Shown: positions 15,863 through 24,509 of the stretch, piece by piece
Layout: every line of letters begins with the position of its first letter
Position numbering within the stretch: position 1 is the stretch's first letter
Source of the DNA: Woeseiaceae bacterium
GTDB taxonomy: Bacteria > Pseudomonadota > Gammaproteobacteria > Steroidobacterales > Woeseiaceae
Length of the DNA: 45,162 nt
Reading direction: 5' to 3'
Assembly: GCA_030066075.1 (NCBI GenBank)
Contig: JASJCH010000004.1
Location: 1-45,162, forward strand
Notes under the pieces: generated by a model
What the model saw: only the letters and a program-made list of their open reading frames with translations
Told to the model about the DNA's origin: nothing
The model's database searches: none
Program-made: the position numbers and the translations under genes

Positions 15863-18463
15863 TCAGAACAGGTCCTCGGGACCTTCCTCTTCCTCTTCTG
15901 CCGGCTCCGGGTCGGTGCCGCTGGCATCATTAAAGAGGTCGGGTAACTCCTCGATGTCCTCGCAAACGGGCACATGCCCCTCGCGGAAGTACTCGAAGAT
16001 CGTATTGCGTTGACCCGCCCGCGCCGGGCAGCCGGTCGCCGGGTCGATACGCACGGACACGATGCCCTCGGGCATCGGCATCTGGTTCTCGGGGACGCCC
16101 CTGAGCGCGAGGCGCATGTACTCGATCCAGATCGGCAAAGCGGTTCGCGAGCCCTCCTCGCCGGGCCCGAGCGGCAGGCTGTCGTCGTAACCGACCCAGA
16201 CGACTGTCGCGATGTCGCTGTTGAAGCCGCCAAACCAGGCGTCGCGCTGGTCGTTGGAGGTGCCGGTCTTGCCCGAAAGGTCACGGCGGCCCAGGGCCAG
16301 GGCGCGGCGCCCGGTGCCGCGGCGGATTACGTCGCGCATGAGATCCTGGATCAGGAAGGCGTTTTGCGCCGTGATGGCGCGCGGCGCCATTTTGACGTCC
16401 TCGAACAGTTCCGGTGACAGTGACGCGTCGGGCTGGAATTCCAGCGCCACGTCGGCCATTTGTTCAAGTGGGAACTCATCGATGGGGTTGCCGTCCTCGT
16501 CGTACTCGATGATGCGGTAAGGATCAGGTTCGGCTTCGCAGGCCGCGCACACGACCAGCGGCTCGGCGCGATACAGCGTCTCGCCGTCGGGTCCGTATAT
16601 TGCGTCGATCACGTGCGGCTGCACGCCGTGGCCGCCATTGGCGAATACCGCATACCCTTGCGCCATGTCCAGCGGCGACGCATTGCCGCCGCCAAGCGCC
16701 AGCGAACCGTTGCGAATCAGTGCCGCATCACCGAAACCGAATTTCGCAATGTGGTTGATGGCGTTACCGAAGCCCGTCTCGAACAACAGCAACCGCACCG
16801 ACACGAGATTCATCGAACGGACGAGCGCGTCGCGCAGGCGCGTCGGGCCATAGAAGCGGCCGCTGTAATTGATCGGCCGCCATACTGCCTCGAGCTCGGA
16901 TGAGCTGATCACGATCGGCGCGTCGAGAATAACCGTGGCGACGGTGTTCCCGTGTTCGAGCGCCGCCGAGTAGATGAACGGCTTGAAGGCCGACCCGGGC
17001 TGTCGGAATGCCTGCGTTGCGCGGTTGTACTTGCTCGTCGTGAAGTCGAACCCCCCGACGAGACTGCTGATCGACCCGTCGGCAGGGTCCAGCGTCACCA
17101 GCGCGCTCTGCGCCTGTGGCACCTGCGCGAGCGCCCAGGTGCCCGCGGCGGTCGGCATGACCAGGATCACGTCGCCGGGCGCCAGCACGTCCGCTACGGT
17201 CTCGGGTTCCGGCCCGGTGGTCTCCAGGTCCACGAACGGCTTGGCCCACGACGAGCCCGCCCACGGTATGGTGAGTTCGGCGCCGTTCCTCGTTACTGCG
17301 ACAGCGCTGTTATCGGATTCCGAAGTGCGGACGACCATCGCAACGGTGAGTCCGCCGGGCGCATACTGCTCCAGCGACTGGCGCAGTTCGAGCGGCCACT
17401 CGGCGAACGGTGTTGCGAGGATTTCCGGTGAGAGCTCGAAGCGGGTGAGCGGTCCGCGGTAGCCGCGGCGGCGCGTGAACTCGAGCAAGCCGTTGCGCAC
17501 CGCGTAATTGGCAGCCTGCTGCAGCCGCGAGTCCAGCGTGGTTACGACCTGGTAACCGTCAGTGGAATACGACTCGCCGAAGCGCTTCAGCATCTCGCGC
17601 CGGACCATTTCGGCGACGTACGGCGCCTCCAGCTCCACGGCCGTGCCGTAAAGCCGGGACTCGAGAGGGATCGCCATGGCTTCGTCATACTGGGCGCGGT
17701 CGATATAGCCAATGTCGAGCATGCGGCCGAGCACGTAGCTACGGCGCTTGGCGGCCTCGTCGACGTCACGGACCGGGTTATACCGCGACGGCGCGGGCAG
17801 AACGCCGGCCAGCGTGGCGGCCTCGGCCAGGTTCAGGTCTGCGAGCGGCTTGTTGAAATAGACCTGTGCGGCGGCGGACACGCCATAGGCGCGTTGCCCG
17901 AAGAACATCTTGTTGAGGAACAGCGCCATGATCTGTTCCTTCGTGAACTCGTTCTCGATACGCACCGCGAGCGCGCCTTCCTTGAACTTGCGTTCAATAG
18001 TGCGATCGAGCGACAGGAAATAGCTGCGCGCGAGCTGCTGCGTGAGCGTGCTGCCGCCGGCCTCGACTTCCCCGGTCGTTACGAGCTGCATGAGCGCCCT
18101 GAGCAGGCCGCGGTAGTCGATACCCGGGTGTTCCCAGAAGCGTTTGTCCTCGGCAGCGATGAACGCGTTGACGACATGCTCGGGCACCTCGTCATAAGTG
18201 ACGAGAATGCGGCGACGCTCGCCGAACTCCGCAACGAGGTGGCCGTCGCGACTGAATACCCGCAACGGAATCTGCAGCGGGATGTCGCGAATCGTTTCGG
18301 CGGCCGGCAGCGACGGCGCTACGTAGAAATACGCGCCGATCACGCCCGCCACGGCGGCGATGAGGCCGCTGACGCCGAGGCCGAGAACGAGGATCAGCCA
18401 GCGAAAAGGCCGTTTCCTCGATTTGTGACGGCCGTTCTTGTGGGTTTTTGCTCGGCTTTGCAT
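15863..18463 (-). CDS. ponA: Penicillin-binding protein 1A, bifunctional peptidoglycan synthase
   Basis: 866 residues. A basic cytoplasmic tail and one membrane helix (about 20-48) precede the GT51 transglycosylase domain, with catalytic E105 in AAEDKRFWEHPGID and GGSTLTQQLAR at 136-146. An OB-like insert at roughly 330-450 is followed by the transpeptidase domain with S491 in GSAFKPF, SMN at 550-552 and KTG at 732-734. The C-terminus is rich in Asp/Glu (EPAEEEEEGPEDLF). It polymerises and crosslinks peptidoglycan at the inner membrane. It diverges from pilM, the arrangement seen in Pseudomonas and relatives. A CAAC motif-like CxxC pair in the transpeptidase domain (residues 639 and 642, CAAC) is unusual and may bind metal or form a disulfide. 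Confidence 0.96.
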   Translation of the reverse strand: MQSRAKTHKNGRHKSRKRPFRWLILVLGLGVSGLIAAVAGVIGAYFYVAPSLPAAETIRDIPLQIPLRVFSRDGHLVAEFGERRRILVTYDEVPEHVVNAFIAAEDKRFWEHPGIDYRGLLRALMQLVTTGEVEAGGSTLTQQLARSYFLSLDRTIERKFKEGALAVRIENEFTKEQIMALFLNKMFFGQRAYGVSAAAQVYFNKPLADLNLAEAATLAGVLPAPSRYNPVRDVDEAAKRRSYVLGRMLDIGYIDRAQYDEAMAIPLESRLYGTAVELEAPYVAEMVRREMLKRFGESYSTDGYQVVTTLDSRLQQAANYAVRNGLLEFTRRRGYRGPLTRFELSPEILATPFAEWPLELRQSLEQYAPGGLTVAMVVRTSESDNSAVAVTRNGAELTIPWAGSSWAKPFVDLETTGPEPETVADVLAPGDVILVMPTAAGTWALAQVPQAQSALVTLDPADGSISSLVGGFDFTTSKYNRATQAFRQPGSAFKPFIYSAALEHGNTVATVILDAPIVISSSELEAVWRPINYSGRFYGPTRLRDALVRSMNLVSVRLLLFETGFGNAINHIAKFGFGDAALIRNGSLALGGGNASPLDMAQGYAVFANGGHGVQPHVIDAIYGPDGETLYRAEPLVVCAACEAEPDPYRIIEYDEDGNPIDEFPLEQMADVALEFQPDASLSPELFEDVKMAPRAITAQNAFLIQDLMRDVIRRGTGRRALALGRRDLSGKTGTSNDQRDAWFGGFNSDIATVVWVGYDDSLPLGPGEEGSRTALPIWIEYMRLALRGVPENQMPMPEGIVSVRIDPATGCPARAGQRNTIFEYFREGHVPVCEDIEELPDLFNDASGTDPEPAEEEEEGPEDLF

Positions 18464-18857
18464 AGTCGCTGACGTTGTTACGGGCTATAGAAAGGGTTTT
18501 GCCGCTGTCGCGACAGTACCGGACCTATATGTAATGAGACGGTGCGCAAATGTCCGTCGGCTGCAGAAAATGTGGCATTTCGAAGGCAAATGCCTCGTGA
18601 ACCCAAGCTTACTGCGGCAGATGATAGCAAGGTGTGCCGCACCCGCAATATGGCCTTGAAACGGGCGTGCTTCGGTCATCGCCTCCGGGTACCGACCAGT
18701 TCACGGAATCGACCTGCCCAGAAGCATATGATGCGTATCGCTGGATCGTGAACAAAGTCACGTTTTATTTAACATTTTGTTGATATATAGTTAAATCGAA
18801 TTGCTGAGGCCGGCGTTATATTTGGCTCGCAACTTACCGACTTGAAAGGAAAAATAC
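18464..18857. other. Divergent ponA/pilM intergenic region
   Basis: 394 bases without a convincing gene; short open frames here lack ribosome sites. It must contain promoters for both flanking operons. The last 110 bases before pilM are AT-rich (around 18760-18800 with TTTATTTAAC and TATATAGTTAAA), the most likely pilM promoter zone, though no -35/-10 pair has good spacing. Two small inverted repeats are visible: GGCATTT/AAATGCC (18574-18580, 18588-18594) and TGCGGCA/TGCCGCA (18613-18619, 18635-18641). Either could be an operator. Nothing else is recognisable. Confidence 0.5.
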
Positions 18858-19919
18858 GTGTTATTCGGCAAAAAATCTCAGCCGCTCCTGGGCCTCGACA
18901 TAACGACGTCGTCGGTCAAGCTGATTGAGCTTTCGCAAAGCGGAAAGCGCTATCGGGTCGAGTCCTACTCTGCGGAGCCCACGCCACCGAGTTCGGTCAG
19001 TGAAAAGGCGATTGTCGATGCCAAGGCCGTCGGTGAAGCCATTCGTCGAGCCGTGAAACGCGCTGGCGCGAAAGCGACCGACGTCGCCGTCGCGATCAGC
19101 GGCGACGCGGCCATTACCAAAGTCATCCAGATGCCGTCGAGCCTCTCCGAGCGAGACCTCGAAGGCCAGGTAGAGATCCAGGCTGACCAGTACATTCCGT
19201 TCCCGATGGAAGAGGTCAGCTTCGACTACGAGATCGTCGGTCCGAATGACAAGGACCCGGAGCTCATGGACGTCCTGCTCGTCGCGACGCGTACCGACAA
19301 TGTCGAGCAGCGCCAGTCGGCGGTCAACGCGGCCGGCCTGGCTACCCAGATCGTCGATGTCGAAGCCTTCGCCCTCGAAAACGCCTGCCAGTTGCTGAGT
19401 CACCAGATTCCCGATGGCGGCATGGGGCAGTCGGTTGCCGTGGTCGACATCGGCGCCAGCTCTACGACGTTCTCGGTCCTGCAGGACCTCAAGGTTATTT
19501 ACACGCGTGACTTCAACTTCGGCGGGCAGCAGCTCACCGAGGAAATCATGCGCACGTACGGCCTGTCGATGGAAGATGCCGGCCGGGCCAAAAAGCAGGG
19601 CGGCCTGCCGAGCAACTACCAGCCGGAGGTGCTCGAACCGTTCATTGATGACATGACGCAACAGGTCAGCCGTTCGCTGCAGTTCTACCTGGCATCGGGT
19701 GGCGGCCGCGAGCAGCCGGACATGATCCTGGTCTGCGGTGGCTGCGCCAACATACCGGGTATCGCCGATGTCATCTCGAGCCGCGTCGGCATCCCGACCG
19801 AGGTCGGCGACCCGCTGGGCCAGATGAAGATTTCATCCAAAGCCAAATCGCAAGGGGTGCACAAAGATGCAACGGCACTTCTCACCGCGTGCGGCCTTGC
19901 ACTGAGGAGTTTTGACTAA
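18858..19919 (+). CDS. pilM: Type IV pilus inner-membrane assembly ATPase-fold protein PilM
   Basis: 353 residues with a GTG start at 18858, supported by GAAAGGA seven bases upstream and by the family N-terminus (LFGKKSQPLLGLDITTSSVKLIEL). The actin-like fold is shown by GLDIT at the start, VAVVDIGASSTTF in the middle, and MILVCGGCANIPG near the end. PilM binds nucleotide, sits on the cytoplasmic face, and holds the N-terminal motif of PilN, coupling the motor to the PilN/PilO/PilP alignment complex. First gene of the pilMNOPQ operon; its stop overlaps the pilN ATG by one base. Confidence 0.96.
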   Translation: MLFGKKSQPLLGLDITTSSVKLIELSQSGKRYRVESYSAEPTPPSSVSEKAIVDAKAVGEAIRRAVKRAGAKATDVAVAISGDAAITKVIQMPSSLSERDLEGQVEIQADQYIPFPMEEVSFDYEIVGPNDKDPELMDVLLVATRTDNVEQRQSAVNAAGLATQIVDVEAFALENACQLLSHQIPDGGMGQSVAVVDIGASSTTFSVLQDLKVIYTRDFNFGGQQLTEEIMRTYGLSMEDAGRAKKQGGLPSNYQPEVLEPFIDDMTQQVSRSLQFYLASGGGREQPDMILVCGGCANIPGIADVISSRVGIPTEVGDPLGQMKISSKAKSQGVHKDATALLTACGLALRSFD

Positions 19920-20488
19920 TGCCACGTATTAATCTGCTCCCATGGCGCGAGGAAGAGCGCAAGAAGCGACAGCGAGATTTCGGTGTCGCGCTGGGCGGCG
20001 GCGTCGTAGCCGCGGTCGCCGTGATATTGCTGACCATGTTCGCCTTTAACCAGATGATCTCGACGCAGGAGTCGCGTAATCAGCGCCTCGAGAACGAGAT
20101 TGCGGAACTGCAGAAGAGCATCACTGAAATCGACGGGCTCGAGCGGCAGAAAGAGCGCCTGCTTGCCCGCATGGAGATCATCGAGGAGCTGCAGAAAAGC
20201 CGCCCCGAGATCGTGCACCTGTTCGACGAGGTGGCGCGGCAAATGCCGGAAGGCGTTTATCTCAACGGCATGAAGCAGACTGGTAGCCGCGTCGAAGTTC
20301 GCGGCGTCGCGCAGTCGAGTACTCGCGTATCGGCGCTGATGCGTCAGATCGACGCTTCCGAATGGATGGGCGGTCCCGAGGTGGAGCGTGTCGAAACCAC
20401 ACAATCGGGTAACTCCCGGCAAGCCGAATTCGTTGTCTACCTGAAGCAGGAATCTCCGGGTAGCCAGGATGAGGAGATGCTGCCATGA
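19919..20488 (+). CDS. pilN: Type IV pilus alignment protein PilN
   Basis: 189 residues. The opening INLLPWREEERKKRQRDF is the PilM-binding peptide of PilN. One membrane helix (about 22-44) follows, then a coiled coil (LENEIAELQKSITEIDGLERQ) and a ferredoxin-like periplasmic domain with EGVYLNGMKQTGSRVEVRG. It forms a heterodimer with PilO in the inner membrane. It overlaps pilM by one base and pilO by four (ATGA), so translation is coupled along the operon. Confidence 0.96.
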   Translation: MPRINLLPWREEERKKRQRDFGVALGGGVVAAVAVILLTMFAFNQMISTQESRNQRLENEIAELQKSITEIDGLERQKERLLARMEIIEELQKSRPEIVHLFDEVARQMPEGVYLNGMKQTGSRVEVRGVAQSSTRVSALMRQIDASEWMGGPEVERVETTQSGNSRQAEFVVYLKQESPGSQDEEMLP

Positions 20489-21084
20489 ACCTCGTCGACG
20501 AACTCAAAAATCTAGACGTCAATGATGTCGGACGATGGCCGCTGGTTTTCCGCGCCGCCGTCATCCTGATCTGCTTCCTCGCTGTCGCGGCCGGCGGAAT
20601 CTGGTTCACGATCATCAAGGACAAACTGCCCTCGCTGCAGCGTGCCCAGGAAGACGAGCAGACCTTGCGCGTCACCTTCGAAAACAAGCAGCGCAAGGCC
20701 GCCAACTACGATGCGTACAAAGCGCAGTTGTCGCAGATCGAGCAGTCGTTCGGCACGATGCTGCGCCAGCTGCCCGGCGAAACGGAGATTCCGAGCCTGA
20801 TCGTCGACATCTCGCAGACCGGCCTGGCTTCGGGCCTGCAGGAAAAGCTGTTCCAGCCGCAGCCCGAGATTCCACGCGACTTTTACGCGGAGAAGCCGAT
20901 TCGAATTCGCTTGTCAGGCGGCTATCACGAAATCGCGAACTTCGTCAGTGGTGTCGCCTCGCTGCCGCGTATTGTGACGCTGCACGACATCAACATCACA
21001 CCGGAAGGCGCGGACGCTTACGACAGACTGAGTCTTGAAGTTACCGCGAAGACATATCGTTACCTGGATGAGGAGGCAGAGTGA
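20485..21084 (+). CDS. pilO: Type IV pilus alignment protein PilO
   Basis: 199 residues: a short cytoplasmic tail, one membrane helix at about residues 22-45 (FRAAVILICFLAVAAGGIWF), a coiled-coil segment, then a periplasmic ferredoxin-like domain with LPGETEIPSLIVDISQTGL and the PilO signature IRIRLSGGYHEIANFVSGVASLPRIV (given here for recognition of the strand-helix unit at about residues 136-160). It pairs with PilN. It overlaps pilN by ATGA and shares one base with the pilP ATG. Confidence 0.96.
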   Translation: MNLVDELKNLDVNDVGRWPLVFRAAVILICFLAVAAGGIWFTIIKDKLPSLQRAQEDEQTLRVTFENKQRKAANYDAYKAQLSQIEQSFGTMLRQLPGETEIPSLIVDISQTGLASGLQEKLFQPQPEIPRDFYAEKPIRIRLSGGYHEIANFVSGVASLPRIVTLHDINITPEGADAYDRLSLEVTAKTYRYLDEEAE

Positions 21085-21614
21085 TGGGTGCCGCTTTGCA
21101 TATCCGTAACACGCTGATCCTCGGGGTCGCAATGATCGGGCTCACTGCCTGTGGCGGTGACATGGATGATCTCGACCAGTACATCAACGAGGTCAAGTCA
21201 CGCCCGGGTGGTCGCATCGAGCCGCTGCCCGAGATTGAGCCGTACGAGGTATTTACCTACGTCGCCGACGCGCAGGGTGTGCGTTCGCCGTTCATACCCG
21301 ACACGCCGCAGGTGGCCGCTTCCGGCGGGACCGGCGGCATCGGTCCCGACCCGGACAGGAGCCCCGAGTTTCTCGAAGGCTTCCCGCTCGACACGCTCGC
21401 CATGGTGGGGACGCTGTATATCGGCGAAACGATGTTCGGCCTGGTGCAAACAAACGACGGCCTGATTCACCGCGTCGTGCCCGGCAATTACCTGGGTCAA
21501 AACGATGGACGAATCTCGAACATAAGCGAATCTGAAATCGAACTTGTTGAAATCATCTCTGACGGGATTGGCGGTTACATAGAACGGGACGCCGCAATCA
21601 GTCTGTCTGACTGA
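21084..21614 (+). CDS. pilP: Type IV pilus lipoprotein PilP
   Basis: 176 residues from the ATG at 21084 (a GTG one codon earlier is also in frame). The signal peptide ends in a lipobox, LTAC, with the lipidated Cys followed by GGD. A flexible Pro-rich linker and a small beta-sandwich domain (LAMVGTLYIGETMFGLVQTN, then VVPGNYLGQNDGRISNISES) match PilP. It links PilN/PilO to the secretin PilQ across the periplasm. It overlaps the pilO stop by one base. Confidence 0.95.
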   Translation: MGAALHIRNTLILGVAMIGLTACGGDMDDLDQYINEVKSRPGGRIEPLPEIEPYEVFTYVADAQGVRSPFIPDTPQVAASGGTGGIGPDPDRSPEFLEGFPLDTLAMVGTLYIGETMFGLVQTNDGLIHRVVPGNYLGQNDGRISNISESEIELVEIISDGIGGYIERDAAISLSD

Positions 21615-21641
21615 GCCTGAATGGAACTGGGAGTAATTGGA

Positions 21642-23831
21642 ATGATGCTCAAAAATACACGGTCGGCCGCAAACAGCATGTTGCTGAAACTGGCCGCAGT
21701 AGCACAGGTAACGCTCCTGTTGTTTGCGGGATCCGCCGCAAACGCCCAGGACGGCAACCGGTTGCAGGACATTCAGGTTCAGAGTCTGCCCGGTCAGCGC
21801 GTGGAGCTGAAGTTGATCATGAGCGGCACGGCACCGGAGCCTCTGGCGTTCACGATCGATGACCCGGCGCGTATCGCGCTCGACCTGCCCGACACCACGC
21901 TCGGGCTGACGTCGCGCCGTCGTGATGTCAACCTCGGGCCGCTGGATACGGTGCTGACGGCGGAGGCCAACGGCCGCACGCGCGTCGTGCTGAATCTCGA
22001 TGCCATGGTCGCCTACGAAACCCGCGCAAGCGGTAACACGGTGACGGTTACGCTCGGAGATGGAGAGGCCTACGATGCTGGAACCACCCAGTTCGCCAGC
22101 TCGGTCGCGCCCACCGCGTCTTCTGCAGCCGTCAGCGGCCGTGCGATTACGAACGTTGACTTCCGTCGCACGCGCGACGGTGGTGGTCGTGTCGTCGTCA
22201 GCCTGACCGACCCGTCGACGCCGGTCGACATTCGCCAGGAAGGCGGTCGTGTTGTCGCGGTCTTCAAAGACACGGACCTGCCGTCGGAGCTGATGCGCCG
22301 CCTGGACGTTATGGACTTCGCGACGCCGGTCACCACGGTAGACTCACTGCGTACGAACCTCGATACCCGCATCGTGATCTCGGCGGACGGCAAGTATGAG
22401 CAGCTTGCCTACCAGTCCGACAACGAGTTTACGATCGAAATCAACCCGGCCGCAGCGCAGGCCGACGAAGGTTCGACGCTGTTCTCCGAAACCAAGGAAT
22501 ACGAAGGCCAGCGCCTGACGCTGAACTTCCAGGACATCGAAACGCGCGCCGTACTGCAGCTTCTGGCTGAAACGTCCGGCCGTAACATCGTTGTCTCCGA
22601 TACCGTGCAGGGCAACGTCACGCTGCGCCTGCGCAACGTGCCGTGGGATCAGGCGCTCGACATCGTCATGACCACCAAGGGTCTCGACATGCGCCAGAAC
22701 GGCAACGTGATCATCGTGGCCCCGGCCGAAGAGATCGCGGCCCGTGAGACGGCTGACCTCGAGGCCAAGCAGGCTATCAGCGAACTCGAGCCTTTGTACT
22801 CCGAGTTCCTGCAGGTCAACTACGCCAAGGCGGCCAACCTGGCAGCGCTGATCAGCGGCGAGTCTGCCGGCGGCAACACATTGCTGTCCGATCGCGGCAG
22901 CATCGCCGTCGACGCCCGCACGAACACGCTGCTCGTGCAGGACACTGCCGAGCGCCTGCAGAATATTCGCCGCATGGTGACAACGCTCGACGTACCCATC
23001 AAGCAGGTGCTGATCGAGTCGCGCATCGTGATCGTCAACGACGACTTCAGCCGCGACATCGGCATCCGCTGGGGTGTAACGGCCATCAACGAGAACAGCG
23101 ATGGTGACGGTGGCCAGTTCCTGACGGGTACCGGTACCGGTTCCGACACGATGGTCAACTCGGCTATCGCCAACCTTGGTGACCCGGCCAACGGCACGAT
23201 TTTCCCGGTGCAGGTGCCGCTGCTCGGTGACCGTTACAACGTCAACGTGCCGATCTCCGATGCGGCGGGCCGAATCGCGCTGGCGGTCCTCGAAAGCGAC
23301 TTCCTCGTCGACCTCGAACTGTCGGCCCTCGAAGCCGAGGGTGCGGGCGAGATCGTATCGACGCCGCGCGTTATCACGGCGAACCAGAAAGAGGCGCGGA
23401 TCGAGCAGGGTGTCGAGATTCCCTACCAGCAGTCGGCATCGTCCGGCGCAACCACGATCCAGTTCAAGAAGGCTGTGCTCAGCCTGACGGTGACGCCGCA
23501 GATTACGCCCGACAACAACATCATTATGGACCTGTCGGTGCATAAGGATAGCGTCGGTGAGATTATCTCGACGGGCGGGCTCGGAGGCACGGTACCGAGT
23601 ATCGACACTCGCCAGGTCGCGACACAGGTTCTCGTCGCGGACGGCCAGACGGTCGTGCTCGGCGGTATCTACGAGACTGAACGTCGCGAGACGATCACGA
23701 AGGTTCCGTTCCTCGGTGACATCCCGGTCGTGGGCCGGCTGTTCAAGAGCACGCAGCGCATCAACAACAAGGCTGAGCTGCTCATCTTCGTGACGCCAAG
23801 GATCCTGGAAGAAGGCTCGAGCATCTACTAG
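21642..23831 (+). CDS. pilQ: Type IV pilus secretin PilQ
   Basis: 729 residues from the ATG at 21642, chosen because GGGAG lies eight bases upstream and because it gives a normal signal peptide ending SAANAQD; an in-frame ATG at 21621 adds seven residues and lacks such a site. Domains in order: two AMIN domains (about 30-110 and 155-265) that bind peptidoglycan, an STN/N0 domain, an N1 domain, and the secretin domain from about 470 onward with VPFLGDIPVVGRLFKS near the C-terminus. It forms the outer-membrane pore through which the pilus passes. Last gene of the operon, followed by a strong terminator. Confidence 0.96.
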   Translation: MMLKNTRSAANSMLLKLAAVAQVTLLLFAGSAANAQDGNRLQDIQVQSLPGQRVELKLIMSGTAPEPLAFTIDDPARIALDLPDTTLGLTSRRRDVNLGPLDTVLTAEANGRTRVVLNLDAMVAYETRASGNTVTVTLGDGEAYDAGTTQFASSVAPTASSAAVSGRAITNVDFRRTRDGGGRVVVSLTDPSTPVDIRQEGGRVVAVFKDTDLPSELMRRLDVMDFATPVTTVDSLRTNLDTRIVISADGKYEQLAYQSDNEFTIEINPAAAQADEGSTLFSETKEYEGQRLTLNFQDIETRAVLQLLAETSGRNIVVSDTVQGNVTLRLRNVPWDQALDIVMTTKGLDMRQNGNVIIVAPAEEIAARETADLEAKQAISELEPLYSEFLQVNYAKAANLAALISGESAGGNTLLSDRGSIAVDARTNTLLVQDTAERLQNIRRMVTTLDVPIKQVLIESRIVIVNDDFSRDIGIRWGVTAINENSDGDGGQFLTGTGTGSDTMVNSAIANLGDPANGTIFPVQVPLLGDRYNVNVPISDAAGRIALAVLESDFLVDLELSALEAEGAGEIVSTPRVITANQKEARIEQGVEIPYQQSASSGATTIQFKKAVLSLTVTPQITPDNNIIMDLSVHKDSVGEIISTGGLGGTVPSIDTRQVATQVLVADGQTVVLGGIYETERRETITKVPFLGDIPVVGRLFKSTQRINNKAELLIFVTPRILEEGSSIY

Positions 23832-23856
23832 GCCTTCGCTGAACTAAGGAACACGG

Positions 23857-23886
23857 AAAGCCAACCTTCGGGTTGGCTTTCTTATT
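23857..23886 (+). terminator. Intrinsic terminator of pilMNOPQ, UUCG loop
   Basis: AAAGCCAACC (23857-23866), loop TTCG, GGTTGGCTTT (23871-23880): a perfect 10-bp stem with the extra-stable UUCG tetraloop, followed by CTTATT. The structure ends only three bases before the aroK ATG at 23890. Confidence 0.85.
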
Positions 23887-23889
23887 AGG

Positions 23890-24399
23890 ATGAAACGACC
23901 TCAAAACGTATTCCTGGTTGGCCCGATGGGCGCGGGCAAATCTGCCGTCGGCCGGCAGCTCGGACGGCTGTTGCACCTCGACTTCATGGATACCGACGAC
24001 GAGATCGAGGCGCGTACCGGAGTGGATATCCCTTTCATCTTCGAGAAGGAAGGCGAGGAGGGCTTTCGCAAACGCGAGGCCCGTGTCATCGACGAGCTGA
24101 CGCGCAAGGAAGGGATCGTGCTCGCCACTGGCGGTGGCGCCGTCATCAACCCCGACAATCGCAGCCACCTGGGTGCGCGCGGCTTCGTGATCTATCTCTA
24201 TACCTCCGTCGAACAGCAGCTCTCCCGGACCAACCGCGGCCGCGAAAGACCGCTGCTCGAGAATGGCGATCGCCGGCAGATCCTCAGCGACCTCATGGAG
24301 CACCGCGATCCACTCTACCGCGAGATTGCAGACCTGACGGTTGATACCGATGGGCGCAAGGTGAAGGCCGTGGCGAACGAGATTCTCGACAGGCTCTGA
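23890..24399 (+). CDS. aroK: Shikimate kinase
   Basis: 169 residues. P-loop GPMGAGKS at 11-18, shikimate-binding MDTDDEIE and FRKREARVI, the LATGGGAVIN motif, and the lid arginine in RTNRGRERPLL. It phosphorylates shikimate at the 3-OH in the pathway to chorismate, which trpE later consumes. The ATG at 23890 is the only start that keeps the P-loop and a normal N-terminus. Its ribosome site is at most AGG directly against the ATG, since the pilQ terminator hairpin ends at 23880. So it must be translated from read-through RNA with an occluded site, or from an RNA starting near the ATG. Confidence 0.96.
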   Translation: MKRPQNVFLVGPMGAGKSAVGRQLGRLLHLDFMDTDDEIEARTGVDIPFIFEKEGEEGFRKREARVIDELTRKEGIVLATGGGAVINPDNRSHLGARGFVIYLYTSVEQQLSRTNRGRERPLLENGDRRQILSDLMEHRDPLYREIADLTVDTDGRKVKAVANEILDRL

Positions 24400-24410
24400 T
24401 CAACATGGTC

Positions 24411-24483
24411 GCGGGCGGGATATTCCTCTCCCTCATGGCTCCCTGCGGTCCGCTTTACTTCGGTCGAGAAACATCCCGCCCGC
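24411..24483 (-). repeat. Palindromic interspersed element, copy 1
   Basis: GCGGGCGGGAT (24411-24421) and ATCCCGCCCGC (24473-24483) are perfect 11-bp arms around 51 bases. On the minus strand the loop contains AAGTAAAGCG followed by a segment ending GCAGGGAGCCATG (24434-24463 overall). It matches the loop of the element at 36931-37017 at 24 of 27 positions from AAG to ATG, while the stems are unrelated. It occupies most of the aroK-aroB gap. Confidence 0.7.
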
Positions 24484-24509
24484 AGCCGCGCTGATGTAAC
24501 CTACCGTCC

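Noticed and set aside
18823-18840. Sigma-54 promoter for pilM (TGGC spaced from TTACC)
   Set aside because: The -12 element lacks the essential GC, and the start point would fall on the ribosome site of pilM.
22344-23543. 399-codon minus-strand open frame opposite pilQ
   Set aside because: Antisense shadow of pilQ; the composition is dominated by complement codons and has no recognisable domain.
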